The notes: generated from the sequence alone by a model not told the origin. A stretch of DNA of 8,867 nt from Bacillota bacterium (GCA_009781925.1 WQUU01000286.1:1-8867); one strand, 5' to 3'. Shown: positions 1 to 5,944, counted from the first letter of the stretch. Made by a program: numbers and translations.

Positions 1-2
1 TC

Positions 3-410
3 ACCGTCGGCGAGACCTATGTGATGCGGGGCATCTTGATGGACAAAGCCACAGGCGAACCCCTGCTGGTAGACGGCAAGGAGGTCGTCGCCCTGACGAC
101 TTTCACACCGGAGGAATCGTCGGGCAGCGTTGAGGTCACCTTCACATTCGACTCGACCGCGCTCGCCGGGAAAACCCTCGTCGTATTTGAGTCCCTTGAG
201 TACGAAGGCGCAACAATCGCGGAGCACCGGGATCTGTCCGATAAAGGCCAGACGGTTGTCGTGGAGAAGCCCGGCGGCGGCAGTCCCCAGACCGGACGCG
301 ACGGCTTACCGATCTGGATGCTGATCCTCTCGATCGCCGCCCTGGCGGGCTGTGTGACGCTCATCCTGTACATTCGGAAAAAGAACAAACAGGATCACGT
401 AAACAAGTAA
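3..410 (+). CDS. C-terminal part of a VaFE-repeat-type, sortase-anchored surface protein (5' end outside window)
   Basis: The reading frame is open from the window edge, so only the last 135 residues are visible. They show one beta-sandwich repeat of the kind found in VaFE-repeat surface-anchored proteins: a GxxYxMRGILMDKATGEPLL stretch, then F-T-P-E, a VxVTFTFDST strand, and the VVFESLEY segment that resembles the family's signature. After a short Gly-rich spacer comes an SPQTG sorting motif (282-296), a hydrophobic membrane helix and a basic RKKNK tail, the standard arrangement for covalent wall anchoring. SPQTG fits the (S/N/P)PxTG motifs used by clostridial class B sortases better than the classical LPxTG. 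A class B sortase follows 68 bp downstream, so the two are probably enzyme and substrate. Such proteins are common cargo of Firmicutes conjugative elements and are thought to act in adhesion. The ATG at 24 is only an internal methionine. Confidence 0.85.
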   Translation, partial: TVGETYVMRGILMDKATGEPLLVDGKEVVALTTFTPEESSGSVEVTFTFDSTALAGKTLVVFESLEYEGATIAEHRDLSDKGQTVVVEKPGGGSPQTGRDGLPIWMLILSIAALAGCVTLILYIRKKNKQDHVNK

Positions 411-425
411 TCCTGTGATCGCATC

Positions 426-455
426 GGGGCAGAGGATGTTAACACCCTCTGCCCC
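426..455 (+). other. Strong hairpin between surface protein and sortase genes
   Basis: GGGGCAGAGG (426-435) pairs perfectly with CCTCTGCCCC (446-455). The 10-nt loop contains the palindrome TGTTAACA. The stem looks like a terminator stem, but no run of T follows it (ATCTGCTTG comes next). It is therefore better read as an attenuator, processing site or mRNA-stability element separating the surface-protein message from the sortase message. A factor-dependent or weak terminator cannot be excluded. Confidence 0.6.
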
Positions 456-478
456 ATCTGCTTGAAAGAAGGCATTTT

Positions 479-1243
479 GTGAAAAAGAAAAACGTGATCC
501 TCGTGCTTATTATCTTACTGCTTGCCACCGCTGTGCTGTGCGGCTTTCTCTTTGTCCGGGCCTATGTAACCGCGCGGGAAGAGATGTCTGAGTATTCCGA
601 CGTGCAGCGGGAATATACCTCCGTCGTCTCTGCCCCGGTTCCAGCTACCAGCGATGACCACGGTGAAGACCCTGGCAATGACCATGCGCCGGCTGCAACA
701 GACGGTCTTCCGTATGTCACAGCGGATTTCGACGCCCTGCTCCTCGAAAACCCGGACACCGTGGGCTGGCTGGCCATTCCCGATACGGTCATCAGTTATC
801 CCATTGTGCAGGCCAGTGATAACGCCAAATACCTCAATGTCTCTTTTCTGGGCAAACGGTCAAGTGCCGGAACCCCTTTCGCGGACTCGGCCAATAATAT
901 GCGGGACCTCGACGCCAATACGGTGCTCTACGGCCACAACATGGGCTTTGGCCGGAAGGACATGTTCGGTTCACTGCTGTCGTACAAGGACAAGGATTTT
1001 TACGAGGCGCACCGGTACATACAGTTTGACACGATCTATCAAAGATATGGCTGGTGGAAGGTGTTCGCGGTCATTGAGCACGATATCCGCTCAGAAGCAA
1101 AGGAGCCCTCATTATATGACAGCGACACGGAGATATCCCCAGACGACCTGGTGTTGACGCTGTCCACCTGTGACAGGAGTAAATACGGCAAAAACGGCCG
1201 GCTCCTGGTGCTGGCGGTGAAAATGTCAAGTTTTCTTCATTGA
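479..1243 (+). CDS. srtB: Class B sortase
   Basis: A 254-residue transpeptidase that would cut the sorting motif of secreted proteins at the outer face of the membrane and join them to the wall. An N-terminal membrane helix covers about residues 5-27, followed by a Ser/Pro/Asp-rich linker to about 75. The catalytic domain starts near LLLENPDTVGWLAIPDT, a typical class B opening. All three catalytic residues are visible: His153 in YGHNM, Cys231 in LSTC and Arg241 in GRLLVLA. The start is GTG at 479, supported by an AAGAAGG ribosome binding site (466-472) 6 nt upstream; translation from there gives the expected KKK-plus-hydrophobic signal anchor. The likely substrate is the SPQTG protein just upstream. 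The last residues overlap the convergent minus-strand gene by 18 bp. The symbol is by family; there are many paralogues. Confidence 0.93.
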   Translation: MKKKNVILVLIILLLATAVLCGFLFVRAYVTAREEMSEYSDVQREYTSVVSAPVPATSDDHGEDPGNDHAPAATDGLPYVTADFDALLLENPDTVGWLAIPDTVISYPIVQASDNAKYLNVSFLGKRSSAGTPFADSANNMRDLDANTVLYGHNMGFGRKDMFGSLLSYKDKDFYEAHRYIQFDTIYQRYGWWKVFAVIEHDIRSEAKEPSLYDSDTEISPDDLVLTLSTCDRSKYGKNGRLLVLAVKMSSFLH

Positions 1244-1609
1244 CCGCAGCGCGGCCTCGGCTTCCTGCTGGGAGGGAAACACGTTGCGGATCCACTCGGA
1301 CTGCGGGTATACGCGCTTGGTGGAGATAAACTCCGACTCCGGCCACTCGACGCAGATGCCGGCGTCGTTGATGCTCACCACTTCCGCGGCGGCGACTTCG
1401 GGCTTGCGGGTGAAATGATTTTGCTTGATGACATAGACCCGGCCTTCCACCTCGTACTGCTTGAAGCTGCATTCATTTGGCGAGGCCGCCTCCCGCTGCC
1501 TGGAAAATTCATGCTCGGCCCACGACTGCAGGTTGAAACCCTTGCGCTGGAACTCCGCGTGGTCGAGCTTCGCCTTGTAAACGATCGTTCCGGTCAATTT
1601 GACTGTCAT
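1226..1609 (-). CDS. Small hypothetical protein (127 aa), antisense to the surrounding operon
   Basis: I do not recognise the family. The open frame extends back to 1681, but ATG at 1609 is the convincing start: GAGGAGAA (complement of 1616-1623) lies 8 nt before it, and an extended -10 promoter lies further upstream. The protein begins MTVKLTGTIVYKAKLDHAEF and looks soluble, with no signal peptide or membrane helix. It seems to have a beta-rich core (EGRVYVIKQNHF, AEVVSINDAGICVEWP) and a basic C-terminal helix (QQEAEAALRSMKK). It is transcribed divergently from the ParB-like pair and convergently with the sortase, whose 3' end it overlaps. Its own start signals and the position beside a shared control region suggest a small accessory or regulatory protein of the element, but that is inference from position only. 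Confidence 0.7.
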   Translation of the reverse strand: MTVKLTGTIVYKAKLDHAEFQRKGFNLQSWAEHEFSRQREAASPNECSFKQYEVEGRVYVIKQNHFTRKPEVAAAEVVSINDAGICVEWPESEFISTKRVYPQSEWIRNVFPSQQEAEAALRSMKKT

Positions 1610-1615
1610 TGCGGG

Positions 1616-1623
1616 TTCTCCTC
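1616..1623 (-). promoter_or_regulatory. Ribosome binding site fixing the hypothetical gene start at 1609
   Basis: Read on the minus strand this is GAGGAGAA, a near-perfect Shine-Dalgarno sequence with 8 nt between AGGAG and the ATG at 1609. It shows that the upstream ATG at 1681 is not the start. Confidence 0.75.
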
Positions 1624-1647
1624 GGATTTGGCTGTCTTCAGTACCTT

Positions 1648-1676
1648 TTGCTCGAACTTGCTCAGTATACCATATT
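1648..1676 (+). promoter_or_regulatory. Weak candidate promoter for the parB-like operon, with direct repeats
   Basis: TTGCTC (1648-1653) and CATATT (1671-1676) are 17 nt apart and could act as poor -35 and -10 elements for the gene starting at 1705. TTGCTC occurs again at 1659-1664, exactly 11 bp on (about one helical turn), which could be a binding site for a regulator. The elements overlap the minus-strand -10, so the two directions would compete. Base match is modest and the call is tentative. Confidence 0.3.
1664..1672 (-). promoter_or_regulatory. Candidate extended -10 promoter for the minus-strand hypothetical gene
   Basis: The minus strand reads TGGTATACT, an extended -10 element (TGn plus TATACT, one mismatch to TATAAT). 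No good -35 is present at 17 nt, which is tolerated by extended -10 promoters. Transcription would begin near 1657, leaving a leader of about 48 nt before the ATG at 1609. The GTATAC core is itself palindromic and lies in the divergent region shared with the ParB-like genes. Confidence 0.5.
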
Positions 1677-1704
1677 TTCATGGAGAAAGGGATGATTTTT
1701 TACC

Positions 1705-2487
1705 ATGAACGAAAAAACAACGAGCCAGCATATTGCGCTCATCGCGCTGGCGGACATCGCGCCCAGCGACTACCAGCGCTCCACGAATCCCACCCAGGTG
1801 GCGAATATAGTCAAACGCTTTGACGAGGCCAAGCTCGGCACGCTCACCGTCTCCGACCGCGACGGCAAATTTCACATAATTGACGGCGCGCACAGGGCCC
1901 GGGCTTTGCGTACACTCGGTTATACGCACGCCCTCTGTGTTGTACTGACCGGACTGACTTACGAGCAGGAAGCCGAATACTACCGTACCCAAAACCAGGA
2001 CAAGCGCCCCCTGACCCAGGCGGACCTGTTCAAAGCCGGCCTCGCTTCAGGCGACGAACAGTGCCTCAAGATCAACAGGATCGTTGAGGCGAACGGTTTT
2101 AAGATCGGAATGGCGGGCCGGAACTTCTTCAAAATCGCCGCGATCAACACGCTGTATACGATTGCCGAGGCTTACGGATACGCAGAGCTCGATGACACGC
2201 TCTGCCTCATCGCCACCACCTGGAGTGGGATCGAGCGGGCCTCCCAGCGGGAGTGCCTGCTTGGCGTCGCGGAGTTCGTTCATCATTACGGCCTGGCCGA
2301 TTTTGCCGAGCGCATGCGGGACAAATTCTCGGTCGTCTGGTACGACTACACCGAGGCCATGCGGGTTCAGGGCTCCATCGGCTCCGCCACATCGAGCAAA
2401 AAATTCTGCTGTGTACTCGTCGAGCATTATAATCGGGGCCTCAAACGCAACAGCAAGAAATACCTGAAATGGGATGACAGGCCATGA
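1705..2487 (+). CDS. ParB/Srx-like N-terminal domain protein (DUF6551-like)
   Basis: A 260-residue soluble protein. The N-terminal third has a ParB/sulfiredoxin-like fold: a strand-helix start (IALIALADIAPSDYQR), then FHIIDGAHRARALRTLGY (57-73). The GAHR at 61-64 takes the place of the ParB box G-x-R-R that in ParB proteins binds the nucleotide triphosphate. The segment EAEYYRTQNQDKRPLT is typical of phage and ICE ParB-like proteins of the kind I recall as DUF6551. The C-terminal 150 residues are helical and not assignable. There is no obvious ParB helix-turn-helix, so a chromosome-partition role is unlikely; regulation or DNA binding for the element is the better guess. ATG 1705 is the first possible start after an in-frame stop at 1693-1695. 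The GGAGAAAGGG site (1682-1691) is 13 nt away, longer than usual. The gene overlaps the next by ATGA. Confidence 0.8.
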   Translation: MNEKTTSQHIALIALADIAPSDYQRSTNPTQVANIVKRFDEAKLGTLTVSDRDGKFHIIDGAHRARALRTLGYTHALCVVLTGLTYEQEAEYYRTQNQDKRPLTQADLFKAGLASGDEQCLKINRIVEANGFKIGMAGRNFFKIAAINTLYTIAEAYGYAELDDTLCLIATTWSGIERASQRECLLGVAEFVHHYGLADFAERMRDKFSVVWYDYTEAMRVQGSIGSATSSKKFCCVLVEHYNRGLKRNSKKYLKWDDRP

Positions 2488-3413
2488 AAATCGCCATAGA
2501 CAAAATTGCGGTCACCGAACGGATCCGCAAGGAGATTATCCCCATCCCCGAGCTGGCGGCGAATATTGAGAAAAACGGGCTCATCAACCCTGTCACGGTG
2601 ATGGAAACAGGCGGCGGGGTGTATAAGCTCCTCGCCGGGCTTCGCCGCATCAAGGCAGCGCAGCACCTCGGCTGGACAGAAATTGCGGCCCAAGTCTTTA
2701 CACCCGAAGACGCGGAAGCCGCGCTCCGCATCGAAATCAGCGAAAATGAGCAGCGGGAACCGTTCACGTTTTCGGAAAAAATGGACTATGCCCGGCTGAT
2801 CGAAGAGATCGAAAAAGAAAAGGCGAATAAGCGTATGCTGACCGGTAAAAAAATTGACAACCCTGTGGACCACGGTCCACAGGGTCAGAATAAAACCCGT
2901 GACATCATCGGCAAAAAAATCGGCATGAGCGGCCGGCAATATGCCCGTTCAAAATTTGTTGCCGAAAACGCGCCTCAGGATGTGATCGACGCGCTCGACC
3001 GCGGGGAAACCACAGTACGCGGGGTTTATGACGAAATACGGGCCGGTGCGAAGCAGCCGCCCTCTCCAGCACCGGCACCGAAGTCGCCCGCGCGCGCTCC
3101 TGATGTAAAGAGCCCGGCGCACCACAAGGGGCTCAGCAAGAAGGATCTGGAGGCCATTCAGAGGCTCCGGGACTACGACGCGCTGCCGCCGGAGGGCAAG
3201 ATCGCCGAGTTGCAGCGCCAGCTTCGGGAGGAGCGCGCCCGCGCCGCACACGCCGAGTCCGCGCTCAGCCGGCTCCAGGAGCTGAATCACAATGATGTGT
3301 ACCACAAGGACTCTATTATCGAAAGCTTAAAACGTCAGGTTTCCGAGCTGAACGCCGCGCTCGCGGCGGCGCAGGCCCGGATCCAAGAACTGGAGGAGGG
3401 ATCATTATCTTAG
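2484..3413 (+). CDS. ParB/RepB/Spo0J-family DNA-binding protein
   Basis: A 309-residue protein with the classical order of ParB parts. The ParB box is at about 49-64 (LLAGLRRIKAAQHLGW, holding GxRR), followed by the second conserved motif ENEQREPFT (87-95). A helix-turn-helix-like region follows (about 138-159, TRDIIGKKIGMSGRQYARSK). A Pro/Ala-rich linker (191-212) leads to a long coiled coil (about 235-305) instead of the usual compact dimer domain. ParB proteins clamp on parS DNA as CTP-driven switches; no ParA lies in the window, so this one may be a regulator or nucleoid-type organiser of the element. ATG 2484 overlaps the upstream stop (ATGA), with no strong Shine-Dalgarno site, which implies translational coupling. 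Unusually, the codons between ParB box and helix-turn-helix contain a perfect 26-bp palindrome (2860-2885). The 3' end overlaps the probable start of the next gene. Confidence 0.88.
   Translation: MKIAIDKIAVTERIRKEIIPIPELAANIEKNGLINPVTVMETGGGVYKLLAGLRRIKAAQHLGWTEIAAQVFTPEDAEAALRIEISENEQREPFTFSEKMDYARLIEEIEKEKANKRMLTGKKIDNPVDHGPQGQNKTRDIIGKKIGMSGRQYARSKFVAENAPQDVIDALDRGETTVRGVYDEIRAGAKQPPSPAPAPKSPARAPDVKSPAHHKGLSKKDLEAIQRLRDYDALPPEGKIAELQRQLREERARAAHAESALSRLQELNHNDVYHKDSIIESLKRQVSELNAALAAAQARIQELEEGSLS
2860..2885. repeat. Perfect 26-bp inverted repeat inside the parB-like gene
   Basis: Arm ACCCTGTGGACC (2860-2871) is the exact reverse complement of GGTCCACAGGGT (2874-2885), separated by AC. 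The near-zero spacing suits a dimeric DNA-binding site better than an RNA hairpin, although the RNA could form a stem of about 11 bp. It encodes N-P-V-D-H-G-P-Q-G-Q in a loop-like region between two ParB domains, where protein sequence is probably under weak constraint. It could be a parS-like or autoregulatory operator; that is inference. Confidence 0.75.
3392..3406 (+). promoter_or_regulatory. Ribosome binding site pointing to an ATT start codon
   Basis: GGAGGAGGG (3392-3400) is an excellent Shine-Dalgarno site. At the right distance there is no ATG, GTG or TTG in the frame of the VirB6-like gene; the candidates are ATT at 3404-3406 (7 nt from GGAGG) or its ATC neighbours at 3401 and 3407. 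The first in-frame ATG, at 3467, has no ribosome binding site. The site lies within the last codons of the parB-like gene. Confidence 0.65.
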
Positions 3414-5566
3414 ACTGGATTTTTGAAGGCATCGCAAACTGGATCGCCAGCATCATCACGGGCATCATGGACGCCATCTCGGCGATCTTTCTGGGCGCGC
3501 TGGGGACCGACATGACGGCCATGGAGGAGTATTTCCCGTTTGTGACCAAGGCCTTCGCGATCATGCAGTACACCGCGTGGGTGCTCCTATTTCTCATCAC
3601 GATTTGGCAGCTGTTCCGCACCTTCGGCGGCCCGATCACGGAAGCGGAAAATCCCTGGCACCTGCTGGCCCGCAGCGCGCTTTTCGCGCTCCTGATCGGG
3701 TATGCCAAACCCATCTTCGGGCTCGCGCTGGACATCGCCCGGGCGCCGTACACCGCCCTGATGGACGCCAGCATGGGCGCCGCGGACTTCACCTTCGCGG
3801 GGATCAATAACGTGCTGTCCAGCGGCCTCGTCACTTTGGTATCCGCAGTCTCCATCGTCGGCCTGCTGCTCCAGATCATCCTGATGATCGCCCTGGGCTG
3901 GAACTACTTCAAACTGCTGTTGGAGGTGGTGGAGCGGTACATCGTAGTCGGCGTCCTGTGCTACACCTCGCCCATGGCGTTCGCCATGGGCGGCTCCAAG
4001 GCGACGAACAAGGTGTTTCAGTCCTGGTGCCGCATGGTCGGGTCACAGCTCCTGCTGCTCGTGATGAACGTCTGGTTCCTGCGGGGCTTCGATTCGTCCG
4101 TGGGCGCGTTCGCCGCGAACGGCGGCGCGCTGACCAGCGGGCAGGGCAATATTTTTCTCTGGATGTTCTGCGCGCTGGCCTTCCTGAAAGCCGCTCAGAA
4201 GTTCGACAGTTACCTGGCCTCCCTGGGCCTGTCCGTCGCCCAGACCGGCAGCGGCATGGGCATGGAGCTGCTCATGGGCCTCCGGCTCCTCAGCGGCTTT
4301 GGCGGCGGTGGCTTTCGGAGCGCGGGCAATGTATTTAAGGGCGGCGCTTCCGCCGCAAGTGGAGCTGCGGGCACTGCCGGGGCGGCGGGGGCGGGCGGGT
4401 TCATGGCTGGGCTCGCTTCCAAATTCAAGGGCAACTCCTACGTGCGCGACGCGGTGGTCAGCGGCGGCACACGCATGGGGGCCGGCGGCAGCGTCGGCAT
4501 TGTGGGCCGCGCCTTTGGCGGCATGGCGGCGAGAAGCGGCGCGGAACTGACCGGGGCCTCCATCTCCTCCGTGGCGGCGCGCCCCGCCGCGGTGTCCGGC
4601 AGCATCGCCGGGGACATCGCCGACCGCAGCCTGAAAAACTACATGCCCCATATGGCGGGCGGCCCCGCCGGATCGGGCGGGACGGCGCTCTCCGGCGTTA
4701 CATACAGCGGCACGCAGATCACCGGTGGGCACATCAGCACGGAGGCGACACTGCCGGACGGCAAGACAGCCGCCGTGGATCTCTACAGCGCGGCCCAGTT
4801 TGACAGGCCCGGCCCCGGCGCACCGTATGCGATGGTGACCGCCTCCGACGGCAGTCAGTGGTATCAGGTGGCCGCCGGCGAGGGCATGGGCGCGTTTTAT
4901 GAGACGCCGCAATTTTCTGGTGACGCCTCCGAGGCCGCGCAGGTGGCGGCCGCGTTCCCCGGCGCTGCCGAGGGAACCATGCTGCGGACGCTGGACGACG
5001 GCGTGATCGAGGCCAACACCCCAGACGGCGGAAGCAGCATGTGGCTGAGCAGCGCGCATTATCAGGAGCCGGACGCGCCGCATGAAAATATCCGGGACGC
5101 GAACGGCGTCGGCTGGTACGCCATACAGCCCCATGCCGCGTCTCCAGAGTTTGAGCCGGGTGAGGCCGGGCTTGCGTATAACCGCGCCCAATTCCAGCAG
5201 TTCATGCCGGGTTACGGGCAGGCCGTGTCGCAGATTGACGCCGCCCGCCGCGATGAGGGCATGATCGAGGTCCGGCACGCGGACGGGTCGGGCACGCAGT
5301 TCTATGATAAGACCATGTACCAGGCCCCGCGCGGCGACCATCAGGTCTATGAGGACAGCCGCGGCAATCAGTGGTACGCGATTCCCGGAACCCCGGCGGT
5401 CGAGCGCAGGCCGGTGTTTGAAGACGGCAAGCCGGTCTACGACGGTGACTCGCTTCGGACCGTAAATGTGGGGAGCGTCAAGTACAAGTCCACGCTCAGT
5501 AGATTCGAGGAGCCGAAGAAGCGCGATGTCAACGACCGAAAACCGCCGAATCCCAAGAAAAGATGA
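3404..5566 (+). CDS. VirB6/TrbL-like conjugal transfer membrane protein with repeat-bearing C-terminal domain
   Basis: A 720-residue protein if started at ATT 3404 (699 from ATG 3467). Starting upstream restores MILDWIFEGIANWIASIITGI, the amphipathic N-terminus I would expect in clostridial members of this family. About six membrane helices follow (roughly 55-71, 90-105, 137-163, 178-194, 213-226, 248-264), with a conserved-looking YTSPMAFAMGGSKATN loop between helices 3 and 5. This is the polytopic core of the transfer channel, related to VirB6/TrbL. After about residue 290 the chain becomes Gly/Ala-rich and then a hydrophilic domain with three diverged copies of a unit of 85-86 residues, marked by D-x-x-G-x-x-W-Y at Trp486, Trp571 and Trp657. 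The basic tail ends PKKR. It is translationally coupled to the parB-like gene and followed, after 48 bp, by a convergent toxin gene. Confidence 0.85.
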   Translation: MILDWIFEGIANWIASIITGIMDAISAIFLGALGTDMTAMEEYFPFVTKAFAIMQYTAWVLLFLITIWQLFRTFGGPITEAENPWHLLARSALFALLIGYAKPIFGLALDIARAPYTALMDASMGAADFTFAGINNVLSSGLVTLVSAVSIVGLLLQIILMIALGWNYFKLLLEVVERYIVVGVLCYTSPMAFAMGGSKATNKVFQSWCRMVGSQLLLLVMNVWFLRGFDSSVGAFAANGGALTSGQGNIFLWMFCALAFLKAAQKFDSYLASLGLSVAQTGSGMGMELLMGLRLLSGFGGGGFRSAGNVFKGGASAASGAAGTAGAAGAGGFMAGLASKFKGNSYVRDAVVSGGTRMGAGGSVGIVGRAFGGMAARSGAELTGASISSVAARPAAVSGSIAGDIADRSLKNYMPHMAGGPAGSGGTALSGVTYSGTQITGGHISTEATLPDGKTAAVDLYSAAQFDRPGPGAPYAMVTASDGSQWYQVAAGEGMGAFYETPQFSGDASEAAQVAAAFPGAAEGTMLRTLDDGVIEANTPDGGSSMWLSSAHYQEPDAPHENIRDANGVGWYAIQPHAASPEFEPGEAGLAYNRAQFQQFMPGYGQAVSQIDAARRDEGMIEVRHADGSGTQFYDKTMYQAPRGDHQVYEDSRGNQWYAIPGTPAVERRPVFEDGKPVYDGDSLRTVNVGSVKYKSTLSRFEEPKKRDVNDRKPPNPKKR
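3969..3992. repeat. Perfect 24-bp inverted repeat inside the VirB6-like gene
   Basis: CGCCCATGGCG (3969-3979) and CGCCATGGGCG (3982-3992) are exact reverse complements around a TT centre. They encode S-P-M-A-F-A-M-G-G, a near-palindromic peptide in what looks like a conserved loop, so protein constraint with GC-rich codons may be the whole explanation. It is listed because its arm length and 2-bp centre resemble the palindrome in the parB-like gene. Confidence 0.5.
4720..5460 (+). repeat. Three diverged ~86-codon repeats in the VirB6-like gene
   Basis: Each unit runs from an acidic strand plus DG (TLPDGK, NTPDGG, HADGSG), through an Y/F-x-x-P segment, to a W-Y-x-(I/V) strand (SDGSQWYQV, ANGVGWYAI, SRGNQWYAI). 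The Trp codons are at 4859, 5114 and 5372, that is 85 and 86 codons apart. Copies two and three are clearly alike, including DDGVIEANTPDGG against DEGMIEVRHADGS; copy one is more diverged. The repeat is visible in protein only, not as DNA identity. Boundaries are approximate. Confidence 0.65.
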
Positions 5567-5571
5567 TATGA

Positions 5572-5605
5572 TAAAGGGGCGCGTCATAACCGACATGCCC
5601 CTTTA
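5572..5605. terminator. Candidate terminator between convergent VirB6-like and toxin genes
   Basis: TAAAGGGGC (5572-5580) and GCCCCTTTA (5597-5605) form a 9-bp stem with a 16-nt loop, lying between two converging stop codons (5566 and 5615). On the plus strand the stem ends in CCCCTTTA and then CCGCAAAAATT; on the minus strand it ends in CCCCTTTATCATATCATC. Neither side has a long T run, so termination would be weak in both directions. Some read-through into the downstream transfer genes may be needed, since they have no strong promoter of their own. Confidence 0.5.
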
Positions 5606-5614
5606 CCGCAAAAA

Positions 5615-5944
5615 TTACGCTTCATATAACAGGCTGCTGCTGTCCGACTGCCGGCAGTCTTGAATGTCGTCTACATACACGGTCTCCGCGTCGATCTGAT
5701 AGACGATCCGGTATCTCCCGCCGGACATCATGTACCGGTATTTGCCGCGCGGGAGGTAGGGGCGGTCATACACGGGATTTCGGTACGGCATGTTCTCCAG
5801 GGAGCGGATGTCCTTCACAAGCTCTGCCAGCAACCGCTCAGCGGCTGCTTCGCTTACTTGCGATAAAAACTCAAGATGGTCAAACATCCTGTCATTTGCC
5901 GCTGGATCCACAATGACTGTGTACTCGATTTCTTCAGGCTCCAC
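5615..5944 (-). CDS. RelE/ParE-family toxin of a type II toxin-antitoxin pair
   Basis: A 109-residue protein starting MEPEEIEYTVIVDPAAND. It has the order of a RelE/ParE toxin: an N-terminal strand, two helices (MFDHLEFLSQVSEAAAERLLAELVKDIRSLENMP), then a beta sheet with PYLPRGKYRYMMSGGRYRIVYQI and the closing VYVDDIQDCRQ, where family members usually read a Y-R-(V/I)-x-Y strand and D-x-R-(Q/D). RelE types cut mRNA on the ribosome and ParE types poison gyrase; sequence alone does not decide which. The start is GTG 5944: AAAGGAG (complement of 5954-5960) is 9 nt upstream, and no ATG is suitable until one well inside the fold. The gene overlaps the antitoxin end by 11 bp, as usual for such pairs. 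The arrangement is antisense to the transfer operon. Confidence 0.85.
   Translation of the reverse strand: MEPEEIEYTVIVDPAANDRMFDHLEFLSQVSEAAAERLLAELVKDIRSLENMPYRNPVYDRPYLPRGKYRYMMSGGRYRIVYQIDAETVYVDDIQDCRQSDSSSLLYEA

Noticed and set aside
393..420. GATCAC/GTGATC inverted repeat around the surface-protein stop codon
   Set aside because: It is only 6 bp with a 16-nt gap, next to a much stronger hairpin; likely chance.
1610..1681. Upstream extension of the small minus-strand gene to an ATG at 1681
   Set aside because: The extension covers the promoter and ribosome binding site of the ATG at 1609.
1415..1708. 97-codon plus-strand frame
   Set aside because: It is antisense to the small hypothetical gene and its divergent control region, with no ribosome binding site.
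2427..2939. 170-codon minus-strand frame antisense to the second parB-like gene
   Set aside because: The Phe/Arg-rich product has no recognisable motif, and the plus-strand frame has clear ParB motifs.
4043..5596. 517-codon open frame on the minus strand
   Set aside because: It lies antisense to the VirB6-like gene, whose protein makes clear sense. The antisense product is Arg/His/Ala-rich without motifs, as expected from GC-rich codon bias, and it has no convincing start signals.
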